Origin: Thalassocella blandensis
GTDB taxonomy: Bacteria > Pseudomonadota > Gammaproteobacteria > Pseudomonadales > Cellvibrionaceae
Assembly (NCBI GenBank): GCA_902141825.1
Contig: CABFPG010000009.1
Coordinates: 62,001 to 126,000, forward strand
Length of the DNA: 64,000 bases
Direction of reading: 5' to 3'
Shown here: positions 27,632-37,522 of the stretch, in pieces
How positions within the stretch are numbered: position 1 is the first letter of the stretch
Layout: each line of letters begins with the position of its first letter
The notes under the pieces: model-generated
What the model was told of the DNA's origin: nothing
The model's database searches: none
What the model saw: only the letters and a program-made list of their open reading frames with translations
Translations under genes and position numbers: made by a program

Positions 27632-28537
27632 ATGAAAACCTCGCATTCTAACGATCTAAAATCACTGCTGTCTTTACTCCGACCTTACTTACAACAGGAT
27701 GGCTTAATTGCATTACCAGTGAATGGTGTATACGGATCTGTATTTTCGAGTAGCATTGAAAAAGAAAAGCGCCAATGGCATGCTTGTTTTGCAGTCGTAC
27801 TGCAAGGGAGTAAACATATTTGGCTGGAACACAATGCGTATGAATTAAATGCGGGCCAATTTACATTTACACCAATTGTATTGCCGGTGCTGAGCCAGAT
27901 TCTGGTAAATAATCCCAAACAACCTTTTGTTGCTCTTTTGATTGAGTATCAACCCGCCTTACTTGGTGATCTGGCGAATCAGATTCACACCGAAGCTACA
28001 ACTTCCTCGGTACCTTTTTCCAGCGCGCTATTTCAAGGACGCGCCCAGGAAAACGTCTGGCAAACGCTCATAAGACTTTGCCAGACGTTTGACGACCCAT
28101 TAAAGGCCAAAGTGTTGGGGCCGTTAATTATCAAAGAGTTGTTTTTTTATTTACTGACGGGGGATAACGGTCAGGCAATGTGGCAATTTATTCGCTCCAA
28201 CACAAAAGTCCATAAAATCACCCATATTATTCATAAGATCCAATCCGAATTAAGTCAGGAAATAGACATAGAACAATTATGTCAGTTAGCCAATATGAGC
28301 CGTTCGAGCTTCTTCGAACATTTCAAAAACATCACTGCAATGAGCCCGATTCAGTATCAGAAGCGCTTACGCTTACTGGAAGCCCGTAAATTATTAATTG
28401 AGCGACAAGAGACCGTGGAAAGCGCATGCTATAAAGTGGGTTACAACAGTCCCTCACAGTTTAGCCGGGAGTACTCCCGCATGTTTGGCGACACCCCCGC
28501 GCGTGATACAGCAAAAATAAAACAGAGAGCTATATAA
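27632..28537 (+). CDS. AraC-family transcriptional regulator (AraC_N type), second copy
   Basis: A 301-residue regulator paralogous to the one at 18652. The sensor half has CFAVVLQGSKHIWLEHNAYE. The DNA-binding half has IEQLCQLANMSRSSFFEHFK, then YQKRLRLLEARKLL and VGYNSPSQFSREYSRMFG, nearly identical in pattern to the other copy. The in-frame start at 27557 would add 25 unlikely residues. 27632 has GAG at an acceptable distance. It lies divergent from an extended SDR gene and ends before a strong terminator. Confidence 0.92.
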   Translation: MKTSHSNDLKSLLSLLRPYLQQDGLIALPVNGVYGSVFSSSIEKEKRQWHACFAVVLQGSKHIWLEHNAYELNAGQFTFTPIVLPVLSQILVNNPKQPFVALLIEYQPALLGDLANQIHTEATTSSVPFSSALFQGRAQENVWQTLIRLCQTFDDPLKAKVLGPLIIKELFFYLLTGDNGQAMWQFIRSNTKVHKITHIIHKIQSELSQEIDIEQLCQLANMSRSSFFEHFKNITAMSPIQYQKRLRLLEARKLLIERQETVESACYKVGYNSPSQFSREYSRMFGDTPARDTAKIKQRAI

Positions 28538-28654
28538 ACCGCTGCAAGCCCCCAGTAGGAAGTAGAGTAGCAAGAGGAAAAAGAGAAAGAAAAAGCAGCA
28601 ACAAAAGAACAGAAACGAATAGCAGCTCAATGAAAGAAAAATAAATATCCACAA

Positions 28655-28696
28655 AAAAAAGCGCAAGACAGACTTTACTCTTTCTTGCGCTTTTTT
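28655..28696. terminator. strong bidirectional Rho-independent terminator
   Basis: A6-GCGCAAGA pairs with TCTTGCGC-T6: a 14-bp stem with a 14-nt loop and T-runs in both directions. It sits between the AraC gene (plus, ends 28537) and the GH16 gene (minus, ends 28750) and should serve both. Confidence 0.9.
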
Positions 28697-28749
28697 GAAG
28701 AAATCCACCCCTCAGAAAAACTGCTGAATGGAAGTCAATTCACAGGAAA

Positions 28750-31209
28750 TTAAAAAGGACCGACAACGCGAATCCAATTTAAATTCCAACCACCGGTAGA
28801 GGTCACAACACCAAAGTTGTAAGTGCCTGCATCCAGGTGTACATCTTGTGTAACGGTGGTCCAGTTCTGCCAGCCACCGGTATTGGGTACGTCTACCTCA
28901 CCCAAATTGATTGCACCAGCATTCAGATCCATACCAATTTTGTTACCCGCATTAGACGTGGCAACACGATATTCGATGGTATAGTTACCGGATTCAGTCA
29001 CTTCAAGACCTTCGTAGGCCAACCAGTCTCCTGCGTCCACATAGCCTACATTCAGGTTGCCACCTTCAGGGTCTGCAGTGGTTTCGGTTTGGACACCCGC
29101 CATCGCCACATAGTCCTCAGCTTCAACGGTTTTATCTAACGATGGTGTAGGAACTGAGTCTTGACCGGTTATCTTAATCCAGTTCAAGTTCCAACCACCG
29201 GTAGAGGTGATCACACCAATGGTGTACGCGCCGGCTTCCAGGTATACCTCTTGTGTCACAGTAGTCCAGGTTTGCCAACCGCCAGTATTGGGCACATCAA
29301 CTTCACCCAGATTCACAGCGCCGGCATTCAGGTCCATGCCAATTTTGGTATTGGAATTTTGCGTAGCCACTCGGTATTCCACGGTGTAGTTACCGGAAAC
29401 TGCAACATTTAAACCGTCATATGCCATCCAATCGCCCGCATCTACATAGCCGACATTCAGATTGCCACCTTCAGGATCACTTGTGGCTTCGGTTTGAACG
29501 CCCGCCATGGAAATGAAGTTTTCTGCTTCCACAAAATAATCCAGACTGCCCCCACCCGAGCTTGAACCAGACGAACTGGAAGAACTTGATGAACTGGAGC
29601 TGGAAGAACTGCTGGACGTTGACGAACTCGATGAAGAACTGCTGGATGTTGTTGGTGGAGGCGTTGCAACGGGACCACCGCCAACCCAAAGAATATCATC
29701 AACAGCATATTCGAATGCATGAGATGGAAGCGCATTACCATCACTTGAAATGGCAAACATATACTGCATGGATTGAAGTGCAATTAAATCACCACGAAGA
29801 TCAGATACAGGAATTGTTACTTCGCCCCATTGGCCGTTGCGCACTAAGCCATATTTGGTTTCACCCGCAGGGAAAGTGATCCAGTTCTCGTTGGTGTAAT
29901 TATCAGTAACACCAATGCGGAATGAAACATCACCCGGAATTTTAATACGGAACTTCAAAGCACCATTATCTATAAATGAACTCATATCCCGAGCCTGGAA
30001 GGTTTGAATACCGCCACCAAACCAGGCGTTCGCAGAATCCACACTGAAAGAAATGGCATTGTCCCCTTCAAACGGTGCGATGCTACCTTCAGAGCTGTTT
30101 GGGTCCCACAAAAAGAATTCTGCATTCAAACCCTGCTCGAGTGCATTATCAGTGGCAGAATTATCGGTATACACACCGAAAGTACCGCCTTCTGGTGTGA
30201 CCGGATTTCCTACGACCACTTCACCCTGACCATTAAGTTTGTACACTTTGACATAGTCGATATACATTTTCGCAGGTAGCGGTACGTTAACTTGAGAAGG
30301 CGAAAGCGCATCGGTGAAAGTGCCACCAACCGCGAGATTCATCAGCAGATAAAACGGTTGACGAAATTCATTGGTATTTTCGTCCACGTAAAAATCGGTG
30401 GGATACATGCTGTGCTCTACACCGTTGTCAACGATCGTAAAACGCATAACATCTTCGGTCCAATACAGACGATACGTAACAAAACGATCGGCCAAGGACG
30501 TCGGTGCAGCATAGCCGTTATCCGCTTGATAAGCCGTCATCGCTGCACAGGTCGGGTTACCTTCCACACAGGCATCCTGATGGTAGAAAATAAGATTGGA
30601 GCCGGTGAAATGATTCACACTCGGTGCAGCACCACTGTAGTCATCAGCATAGTTCACCCACGCATCACGATAGGATTGCATGTGGCCCTGTTCCATAATA
30701 TCGATCTCGCCGGATGAAGGCCAGGTAAGCGTACTGGTTCCCAGCATCCACGCCGCAGGCCATAAACCTGTTTGCAGATTTGGCGTGCGCATACGAAATT
30801 CGATCATGCCGTATTTAATCGACACTTTATCGTGCGTTGTTAACTTACCGGAAGTAAATTGGTAACCGTCAGTATTTTCCCAACGCGCTTCAAACACCAC
30901 GGCTTTGTTACCCGGCTCACCCGGTACATCTTCAATCGATACGTTGTTTTCAGAATACCATTGTAATTCCTGATTTCCCCAACCACACATGTTGCCGCCA
31001 TACTGGCAACCATCACCGGTTTCAACGTTCCACTTGTCGAGGTTGAGGCTGTTGAAATTATCTTCCCAAAGCAGTTCACCAACTTCAAATTGGGCAAAGG
31101 AAGGGCCTGCTGCCAGTAAGGCAGAACAGGAGAGCAGAAGACTCGATCGGCGAATTACTTTCTGCCTTTTGTCTGTAAATAAGCGTTGCGCTACTTTCTT
31201 TAATATCAT
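28750..31209 (-). CDS. GH16 beta-glucanase (laminarinase type) with two CBM6 modules
   Basis: An 819-residue secreted glycosidase. The signal peptide ends at FAQ (about residue 40). The GH16 domain (about 45-300) has the catalytic signature GEIDIMEQ, nucleophile and acid/base glutamates in ExDxxE form, and the LWPAAWMLG substrate-cleft segment. A galactose-binding-like domain (about 310-510) resembling the one in ExoP-type exoglucanases follows, then an interrupted poly-Ser linker (about 520-550). Two similar CBM6 modules come last (about 555-680 and 690-819), each with the GGWQxW and GWNLNWI pattern. Most likely an endo-beta-1,3-glucanase on laminarin or fungal glucan. I chose ATG 31209 with GGAG at six bases instead of the GTG at 31221. 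It has a paralogue at 51218. Confidence 0.93.
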   Translation of the reverse strand: MILKKVAQRLFTDKRQKVIRRSSLLLSCSALLAAGPSFAQFEVGELLWEDNFNSLNLDKWNVETGDGCQYGGNMCGWGNQELQWYSENNVSIEDVPGEPGNKAVVFEARWENTDGYQFTSGKLTTHDKVSIKYGMIEFRMRTPNLQTGLWPAAWMLGTSTLTWPSSGEIDIMEQGHMQSYRDAWVNYADDYSGAAPSVNHFTGSNLIFYHQDACVEGNPTCAAMTAYQADNGYAAPTSLADRFVTYRLYWTEDVMRFTIVDNGVEHSMYPTDFYVDENTNEFRQPFYLLMNLAVGGTFTDALSPSQVNVPLPAKMYIDYVKVYKLNGQGEVVVGNPVTPEGGTFGVYTDNSATDNALEQGLNAEFFLWDPNSSEGSIAPFEGDNAISFSVDSANAWFGGGIQTFQARDMSSFIDNGALKFRIKIPGDVSFRIGVTDNYTNENWITFPAGETKYGLVRNGQWGEVTIPVSDLRGDLIALQSMQYMFAISSDGNALPSHAFEYAVDDILWVGGGPVATPPPTTSSSSSSSSSTSSSSSSSSSSSSSSSSGSSSGGGSLDYFVEAENFISMAGVQTEATSDPEGGNLNVGYVDAGDWMAYDGLNVAVSGNYTVEYRVATQNSNTKIGMDLNAGAVNLGEVDVPNTGGWQTWTTVTQEVYLEAGAYTIGVITSTGGWNLNWIKITGQDSVPTPSLDKTVEAEDYVAMAGVQTETTADPEGGNLNVGYVDAGDWLAYEGLEVTESGNYTIEYRVATSNAGNKIGMDLNAGAINLGEVDVPNTGGWQNWTTVTQDVHLDAGTYNFGVVTSTGGWNLNWIRVVGPF

Positions 31210-31899
31210 CGTAAACTCCACGATTTATTTAAATATTGGGGTATTGAGTTTTGAATTGCTATTTCGTGCTCTTTTGACACTATCTACCCATATTAAGTTT
31301 TGCTGACTAAAACACATTTATCGTCAGCAATTACTAACGAATTGAAATTGTATGCGGCAAGATTTAGCAAAAAGGATGGTGCATGATTGAATAAGGAGTA
31401 TTATGAAAACAAAATCCTCGGCGAATTCGTTATTATTTATACCGATAGACACTGAAATAAAATGTTAAGTAAGTTCAAAAATGCTCCGCAAATTATTTGC
31501 GATGCAGCAAAAAATGAATTACTGCAAATATCTCAACAGTATTTTTAATAAATCTCAGTGTTTGTGTAAACTCCTGAACCGATTAAAAAAATATTGAAAG
31601 AGACTTTTTTTAGAAAAACCTTCCTATAAACCTAAAATTAGAATGGAAATAAAAGATCATCAGAACCGAAGATGTAAACAATTAACGCTGATACATTCAT
31701 GTTCGCTGATTAGTATATATCCACAGATAAATGATGGATAAGTATTAATGCTTCATCCAAGTGCACCCTGTTTCAGGGTAAGCGCTCATCACAGAAGCGC
31801 CATCGTGAGAACCACGGGACAAAATACTCTGACATCATTACCTGGAATCAATGCCGTCAAAACTTTTGCCCCTGAATTAAAAGCCCGACACTAAAGTTT
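31210..31899. other. gene-free region with one tiny candidate ORF
   Basis: About 690 bp of AT-rich sequence between GH16 and GAPDH, both on the minus strand. The left part must carry the GH16 promoter. Apart from the short ORF at 31403 I see no gene, hairpin or repeat. Confidence 0.5.
31403..31468 (+). CDS. candidate 21-residue peptide
   Basis: ATG at 31403 is preceded by AAGGAG five bases upstream, the best ribosome-binding site in this gene-free stretch. The product would be MKTKSSANSLLFIPIDTEIKC. There is no homology that I recognise, and such short ORFs arise by chance, so this is only a candidate. Confidence 0.22.
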   Translation: MKTKSSANSLLFIPIDTEIKC

Positions 31900-32898
31900 T
31901 TAGTGGATATAGCGAGCCAAATCCACCAGCCTGTTTGAAAAACCCCACTCGTTGTCATACCACGCCAACACTTTCACCAGCTTTCCCCCCATCACCAATG
32001 TCGACAGACCATCAACAATAGACGAGCGCGAATCTCCTTGATAATCACTGGAGACGAGAGGTTCATCACTGTAGCCCAAAATCCCTTTTAAACCGGGTGA
32101 TGCAGAAGCTTCCAGCAAAGCCTCATTCACCTCTTTTACACTCACCGATTTCGTTAGCTGGACAGACAAGTCGACAATGGAAACAACCGGCACGGGCACT
32201 CGCAGGGAGTAACCGTTTAATCGTCCATCTAATTGAGGAATAATTTTTCCAATTGTTTTAGCGGCGCCACTGGAATATGGAACGATTGAAAGCGCAGCCG
32301 CTCGCGCACCGCGCAGATCCTTTTCGGGCCCGTCGTGCAGGGACTGACTGTTGGTATAAGCGTGCGTGGTGTTTAGCAATCCGTACTCAATCCCAAACTG
32401 CTGATGTAAGACCTGAGCAACCGGCGCTAAGCAATTGGTAGTGCAACTGCCATTACTGATCACGCGATGTTGGTCCGGGTCATAGCGTGAATGATTCACG
32501 CCCATCACCAGCGTAATATCTTCATTTTTTCCTGGAGCGGAAATAATGACACGCTTCGCGCCTCCGTGAGTAATATGTAATTCTGCCTGAGATTTTTCGG
32601 TAAAAAACCCTGTCGCCTCTATGACAATATCAACATCCACTGAATGCCAGGGAATCGTTGCTGGGTCCCGCTCTGAAAACACGCGAATGCGCTCCCCATT
32701 TATACAAATGTGCTGATCTTCTACCTCAACAGGTTGCGCTAACACACCGAGCAGCGAATCGTATTTCAGCAGGTGTGCCAGTGTTTGACTATCGCTCAAA
32801 TCATTGATCGCAACCACTTGCATATCCGCCTGCTGTAACACTGCGCGTACAACGTTTCGACCAATTCTACCGAAGCCATTGATGCCAATCCTCAACAT
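31900..32898 (-). CDS. gap: type I glyceraldehyde-3-phosphate dehydrogenase
   Basis: A 332-residue cytoplasmic GAPDH. It begins LRIGINGFGRIGRNV, the NAD-binding Rossmann start. The active-site cysteine is in SNGSCTTNCLAP (about 150), and the C-terminus has WYDNEWGFSNRLVDLA. It interconverts glyceraldehyde-3-phosphate and 1,3-bisphosphoglycerate. The true start is 32898, supported by AGGGGGAAG; an upstream in-frame start would run back to near the neighbouring stop. The GlxA-type regulator gene lies 81 bp upstream on the same strand, so they may form an operon. It may not be the only GAPDH of the cell. Confidence 0.95.
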   Translation of the reverse strand: MLRIGINGFGRIGRNVVRAVLQQADMQVVAINDLSDSQTLAHLLKYDSLLGVLAQPVEVEDQHICINGERIRVFSERDPATIPWHSVDVDIVIEATGFFTEKSQAELHITHGGAKRVIISAPGKNEDITLVMGVNHSRYDPDQHRVISNGSCTTNCLAPVAQVLHQQFGIEYGLLNTTHAYTNSQSLHDGPEKDLRGARAAALSIVPYSSGAAKTIGKIIPQLDGRLNGYSLRVPVPVVSIVDLSVQLTKSVSVKEVNEALLEASASPGLKGILGYSDEPLVSSDYQGDSRSSIVDGLSTLVMGGKLVKVLAWYDNEWGFSNRLVDLARYIH

Positions 32899-32979
32899 AT
32901 TCTTCCCCCTTTCCACGTGTTGAATTCGCAACACTTTAACCTGGAGCGGCGTTCGGCAATACGACATCAAGCGATCAAT

Positions 32980-33960
32980 TTAAGCCACGGTATTCACACC
33001 AAAACGTTCGCGGTATTCACTTGGACTGAGCTGCAGATTCCGCTGAAATACTCGGCGTAAATTCAAACTGCTACCAAATCCGGTAATACTCGCAATTTTT
33101 TCCAAAGCTTCTGCGCCTTGCTCCAGGCGCTGTCGTGCAGCGTCCAGTCTCGCCTCTTCAACATAACGGGCCGGAGGAGATCCGGTTTCTCGCGTAAACA
33201 CACGAGTGAAGTTTCTCGGGCTCATGGCCACCTGTGCTGCGAGTTTTTCCACCGACAGGTCTTCACTGAGGTTTTCCAGTATCCATGTCTGCAGGTCTCG
33301 GATCGGGCCCGGCTTCCCAGCTTGTGTCAAAAGATAGCGGCTAAACTGCGATTGCCCTCCCGGTCGACGCAGGTACATCACCAGATCTTGTGCAACCTCG
33401 CGAGCCAAGTTAAAGCCGTAATCTTGTTCTACAAGCGCGAGTGTGAGATCAAATCCAGAACTGACACCAGCGGAGGTCCAAATAGCTTCATCCTGAATAT
33501 ATATCGGGCCACGCTCGACTTTGACTTTGGGAAATCGCGTTTGCAAGGTATCGAGTAATCGCCAGTGGGTCGTTGCCCGACGTCCGTCAAGCAATCCACT
33601 TAAGGCCAGCAGTAATGCTCCACCACACACGGAAACCACGCGACGTGAATAAGGTGCTGCTTGACGTACCCACGCTGCAATTTCTCGCCCTTCCTCTTCA
33701 TTTGCACCTCGCCCCGTAATAATCACGGTATCTCGCTTGTGACGAGGGTTTAAGTCACTCAACCGGCTGTCAGCTACAAGGTTGACGCCAGAGTGCCCGC
33801 GAATCATCAGATCATGCTGAGAGCATGCAATTGTGGCCCGATACAACGGCCCTTCACTACCAGACACCGCCAAACGATTCGCCTGTCCCAGAATATCCAT
33901 AATGCCTGCCGCTTCAAACAGCATGCCGCCATCCGGAACGATGATTAAAACTTTGCGCAT
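32980..33960 (-). CDS. GlxA-family regulator (DJ-1/PfpI plus AraC HTH)
   Basis: A 326-residue regulator. Residues 1-185 form a DJ-1/PfpI-like (GATase1) sensor with VVSVCGGALLLALSGLLDGR around the nucleophile-elbow cysteine. The C-terminal 100 residues carry the AraC-type tandem HTH (VEKLAAQVAMSPRNFTRVFT, then ASITGFGSSLNLRRVFQRNL). The second HTH signature has SLNLRR, as in GlxA/FtrA proteins. The start at 33960 has GAGG upstream. GAPDH lies downstream on the same strand. The ligand is unknown. Confidence 0.92.
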   Translation of the reverse strand: MRKVLIIVPDGGMLFEAAGIMDILGQANRLAVSGSEGPLYRATIACSQHDLMIRGHSGVNLVADSRLSDLNPRHKRDTVIITGRGANEEEGREIAAWVRQAAPYSRRVVSVCGGALLLALSGLLDGRRATTHWRLLDTLQTRFPKVKVERGPIYIQDEAIWTSAGVSSGFDLTLALVEQDYGFNLAREVAQDLVMYLRRPGGQSQFSRYLLTQAGKPGPIRDLQTWILENLSEDLSVEKLAAQVAMSPRNFTRVFTRETGSPPARYVEEARLDAARQRLEQGAEALEKIASITGFGSSLNLRRVFQRNLQLSPSEYRERFGVNTVA

Positions 33961-34463
33961 TATCTTTGACCTCAACCATTATATATTTGACTTAGATTGT
34001 ACCAAAAAACAATTTAAGCCAATCACTTTATACACGCCACAGGCGAAAGGCATATCGGAGATTGATAATTGACTTAACGAGATAAATTCCACGCTAAGAA
34101 AGAGAAAGAGAAAGAGAAAGAGAAAGAGAAAGAGAAAGAGAAAGAGAAAAACAACATACCAAAGGCTAGTTGAATTCCACTCAATAAGATGTCCGGCCTA
34201 AAATAAACCTCCCCACCTTGTCTGGCGACTGCGCCCCCTCAATTTTTAAGTTCAGCAACCAAACCTCCTGATGACACCTCCATATAAATTGACGTAACAT
34301 CTCGCTCCGAAAGGTGTAAGTCATAGTTGTCAGCGCCTGTTCAGGCAGAAACAAGCTTCATCCAATATTGGTCAACAATGTCCGCCACAGATGAACCGCT
34401 TTAACGACAAACACACAAACTTCGCTGAATATTAAACACTGCAAACTGATCAAGAAACACACT
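33961..34463. other. gene-free divergent region with hexamer array
   Basis: About 500 bp between the divergent GlxA-type regulator and the YqhA-like gene. The only clear structure is the AGAAAG array at 34097-34150. Both promoters should be here. I see no further gene. Confidence 0.5.
34097..34150. repeat. (AGAAAG)9 microsatellite
   Basis: Nine consecutive AGAAAG hexamers, essentially perfect, in the divergent region upstream of the genes at 33960 and 34464. Such arrays change copy number by replication slippage. Here a change would alter promoter spacing, not a reading frame. Confidence 0.95.
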
Positions 34464-34958
34464 ATGGAAAAGTTTATCGAAACCGCCCTTTATCGCTCAC
34501 GCTGGATTCTGGCTCCTATTTACTTCGGTCTAAGCCTGGCGGTTTTCGCCTTGGCCGTTAAGTTCTTCCAGGAGCTGGTGCACATGATCTTTCATATTAT
34601 TGAGATGAAAGAATCCGATATGATTCTAGTGGTACTCTCCCTCATCGATATCGCCATGGTGGGCGGCTTACTCGTTATGGTAATGGTAAGCGGGTACGAA
34701 AACTTTGTTTCACAATTAAATGTTGATGATGCCGACGAAAAGCTTTCCTGGCTAGGCACAATGGATTCCTCTTCACTCAAGGCAAAAATTGCCGCGTCCA
34801 TTGTAGCCATCTCATCGATTCATCTGTTGAAGATTTTTATGAATGCGGCCAATACCGATAATGAAAAACTCATGTGGTACGTCATCATACATCTGACTTT
34901 TGTTGCTTCTGCTTTTGCCATGGGCCTGCTGGACTCGCTGACCAAGAAAAAAACCTAA
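34464..34958 (+). CDS. YqhA/UPF0114 family membrane protein
   Basis: A 164-residue inner-membrane protein with four hydrophobic segments (about residues 15-35, 55-80, 105-125, 137-155). It matches the UPF0114 (YqhA, TIGR00645) family from the N-terminal [14 protein letters not shown] to [19 protein letters not shown] and the C-terminal lysines. The function is unknown. It is a single gene. Confidence 0.92.
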   Translation: MEKFIETALYRSRWILAPIYFGLSLAVFALAVKFFQELVHMIFHIIEMKESDMILVVLSLIDIAMVGGLLVMVMVSGYENFVSQLNVDDADEKLSWLGTMDSSSLKAKIAASIVAISSIHLLKIFMNAANTDNEKLMWYVIIHLTFVASAFAMGLLDSLTKKKT

Positions 34959-35340
34959 GCTACACACCTGGGTCAGCAATTACACGGCATTGCATGCGCG
35001 AGCATCTCTTCTTGCTGACCCGGAATTCCCATGCGGCAAAACCGCCACATGCCGCCGTATTTCATTAACGCTTTTCCACTCCTTTCTCTTCTCCCATATT
35101 TTCTGAAATGTCCCACCTTGTATGCTGCCTTGCCGGCGTATCCCGTCGATTAGTCGGATCAGCTTTTCGTTATTCACAATAATTTTGCGTTTTTGAATAA
35201 AATTGGCATGTAAATTCTAGAGGATCTGGGATATTTGTATACTCTTACAGTTTACTTGATATACGAAGACAACCTACTTATCTGGTAAACGCAAAAAGGC
35301 TGAGCTGACACACTTTTTGCTGCCCTAAGAGCGTGGAATA
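34959..35340. other. gene-free region before the TonB receptor
   Basis: About 380 bp with no gene, array or long hairpin. It should carry the promoter for the TonB receptor at 35341. No Fur-like palindrome is visible, unlike the receptor at 6369. Confidence 0.45.
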
Positions 35341-37365
35341 ATGAATATGGACACTCTCAACTCATGCAGGCACCGATTTCCTCAAGCGCTTCACGTGCTG
35401 ACTTTTGCGCTTTTCTCTGTCGCGGTACACGCAGAATCGAACACCACCAGTACAGATTACCTGTCGCTTTCCATTGAACAATTGCTGGAATTAAAAGTTG
35501 TAGTAGATGTCGCCTCTTTTTATGATGAATCTGAACTCGATGCCGGTTCAACTGTAAATATTCTCACCAGACAAAATGCCAGGCGACTCGGTGCGAGGAC
35601 CGTGCCCGATGTTCTGAATACCTTCCCTGCAATGCTGCTAGCACCAAGTTTTTTTGGGAATTCTGCGCTATCAATTCGCGGCTATACCAGTTCCGCATCA
35701 GACAATGGTATACAAATGCAAATTGATGGCATCCCGATAAACAGTTTTATTCTAGGCTCGAGGTTGCATGACATCTATGCATTGCAGTTAGGTGTAATGG
35801 ATAAAATTGAAGTTATCCGCGGGCCAGGCTCGACACTTTATGGCGCTGATGCTTTTCACGGCGTCGTCTCATTCTCAACGTTTGAATCTAACGAGGACCT
35901 TAAAGCCTTCGACACTGAACTTGGCGAGAGACAGTTTCAGCAGCATTCCATTCGTGTAAGTCAAACCGTTTTTAAAGACTGGCGACTCGATAGCAGCTTC
36001 GCGTTAAGCGTACAACCCGAACAAAATATTGAGTACCGCTACACCGACAGTGACAACACCACACAGATAAGCCAGCGCGAGAATCAATATCAGGCTCATA
36101 TGGGCGTAATCAAACTGCGCTCCCCCGAACATGAGAAAGTCTCAACCCAATTTGGCATTTATTTAAGAGAACAGGATTTAACGGGTTTTCCCGGTGCGAG
36201 TCGATTATTTTCGGACACCATGCAGGACAACGATACAGGAGAAATTGATACTGAAGTGGGCATGCTTAGCGCAACCGTCAAGGTCAAATTCGACAACGAC
36301 ATTTCACTAAGCATCAAAAATTACGCTTGGGAAGATGAATTCACTCGCAAGGCAAATAGCGATTTACCTAACGCTATGCTTTCCGAACAACACACGGGCA
36401 GCATTATCCATTTGAAAGGCCCCAAGGATAATTCGCGAACGCAATGGGCGGCCGGCTTGGAATATGCGTACATGAAAGTCGTGGACGCACAAAGTGATGG
36501 CGAACGAGAAATGGTCTATGGGCATAAAAGACAACTGTACAGCACAACCTTTCAAGCGCGAACACGCATCATAGATGAAACCTTAGACCTGTTGTACGGT
36601 GCGCGCTATGATGATTATTCCGATGCAAAACATCACGTATCACCGAGAGCCGGCATTATTTACCACCCGACCCGTAAATCCGCTTTCAAACTACTATACG
36701 GCCATGCATATCGACCTCCCACAGCTGCTGAACTTGAAGGCAGCAGCGTAGCAACAGCATCCGATGGCACCGCAGAGAATGTTGATACTTTTGAGCTCGC
36801 GTTTATTCATCACGCCAATCACTGCCGTTCAAGTATCACCCTGTTCAAAAGCCATTGGCAAGACGCCGTTTTACTCGAAGCCAATCCAGATTCACCGCCA
36901 CCACTCGCCAGGTTAAACATCGGTGAAAATAAAGCGGAGGGTGTGGAAATATCCTTCAACTGGATTGCTGATCCTGTACGATTTGATTTTAGCGGGTCTT
37001 ATGTCACCAGCTCGGACACAATCAGCGATAGCGATTATGTAGCTTTTCCCAAATATATTTTTAATGCAGGTATCGGTGTTTCCACCTTAAATAAACGGAT
37101 GCAGTTATATCTTCACAATAGAGTTCATCTGGATGCGTACGACGGCCCCATAACCGACATTGTACCAATGCCACAATCGCTCAAGAATTACTGGCGCAGT
37201 GATTTTTCGTTAATTTGGAAGGGCCGTCAGAATCACGTTGATGTTTTCTTCAATCTATTAAATGTAATGGACAGGAAAAATTATTTTCCTTCACCGGCCT
37301 CTGCCGAAGGAGGCATCCCAGATATTGAGCGCACCGCTTCTGTCGGCCTGCGCTTAAACTTTTAA
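35341..37365 (+). CDS. TonB-dependent outer-membrane receptor
   Basis: A 674-residue receptor. The signal peptide ends near residue 31 (VAVHA). It is followed by the N-terminal SLSIEQLLELKV segment common in receptors for vitamin- or heme-like ligands, the plug domain with IRGYTSSASDNGIQMQIDGI and KIEVIRGPGSTLYGADAFHGVV, and a beta-barrel ending in a C-terminal aromatic residue (GLRLNF). The cargo is not evident. The barrel is closer in style to BtuB/colicin-I-receptor-like proteins than to the siderophore receptor at 6369. Start 35341 or 35347: both ATGs are in frame and GTGGA fits the first. A strong hairpin follows the stop. Confidence 0.92.
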   Translation: MNMDTLNSCRHRFPQALHVLTFALFSVAVHAESNTTSTDYLSLSIEQLLELKVVVDVASFYDESELDAGSTVNILTRQNARRLGARTVPDVLNTFPAMLLAPSFFGNSALSIRGYTSSASDNGIQMQIDGIPINSFILGSRLHDIYALQLGVMDKIEVIRGPGSTLYGADAFHGVVSFSTFESNEDLKAFDTELGERQFQQHSIRVSQTVFKDWRLDSSFALSVQPEQNIEYRYTDSDNTTQISQRENQYQAHMGVIKLRSPEHEKVSTQFGIYLREQDLTGFPGASRLFSDTMQDNDTGEIDTEVGMLSATVKVKFDNDISLSIKNYAWEDEFTRKANSDLPNAMLSEQHTGSIIHLKGPKDNSRTQWAAGLEYAYMKVVDAQSDGEREMVYGHKRQLYSTTFQARTRIIDETLDLLYGARYDDYSDAKHHVSPRAGIIYHPTRKSAFKLLYGHAYRPPTAAELEGSSVATASDGTAENVDTFELAFIHHANHCRSSITLFKSHWQDAVLLEANPDSPPPLARLNIGENKAEGVEISFNWIADPVRFDFSGSYVTSSDTISDSDYVAFPKYIFNAGIGVSTLNKRMQLYLHNRVHLDAYDGPITDIVPMPQSLKNYWRSDFSLIWKGRQNHVDVFFNLLNVMDRKNYFPSPASAEGGIPDIERTASVGLRLNF

Positions 37366-37435
37366 ATTTTGCTTGAATTGGAATGCATGCGTACGAGACA
37401 GTCAAATGCATACAGCCCGTCTAGTCAGGAGTAAC

Positions 37436-37466
37436 AATGTGAGTGCTGTGTTACAGCACTCACATT
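37436..37466. terminator. bidirectional hairpin terminator
   Basis: AATGTGAGTGCTGT pairs with ACAGCACTCACATT: a perfect 14-bp stem with a 3-nt loop, between the TonB receptor (plus, ends 37365) and the DUF1330 gene (minus, ends 37523). A T-run follows at about 37480. Confidence 0.8.
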
Positions 37467-37522
37467 CCACCTCAAAACTTTTTTTGTGAGGCTCTATCAG
37501 GTTTTACTGAGAACAAGTAACG

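Noticed and set aside
34097-34150. CRISPR-like array
   Set aside because: Hexamers follow each other without spacers. The same is true for all other arrays in the window, so there is no CRISPR.
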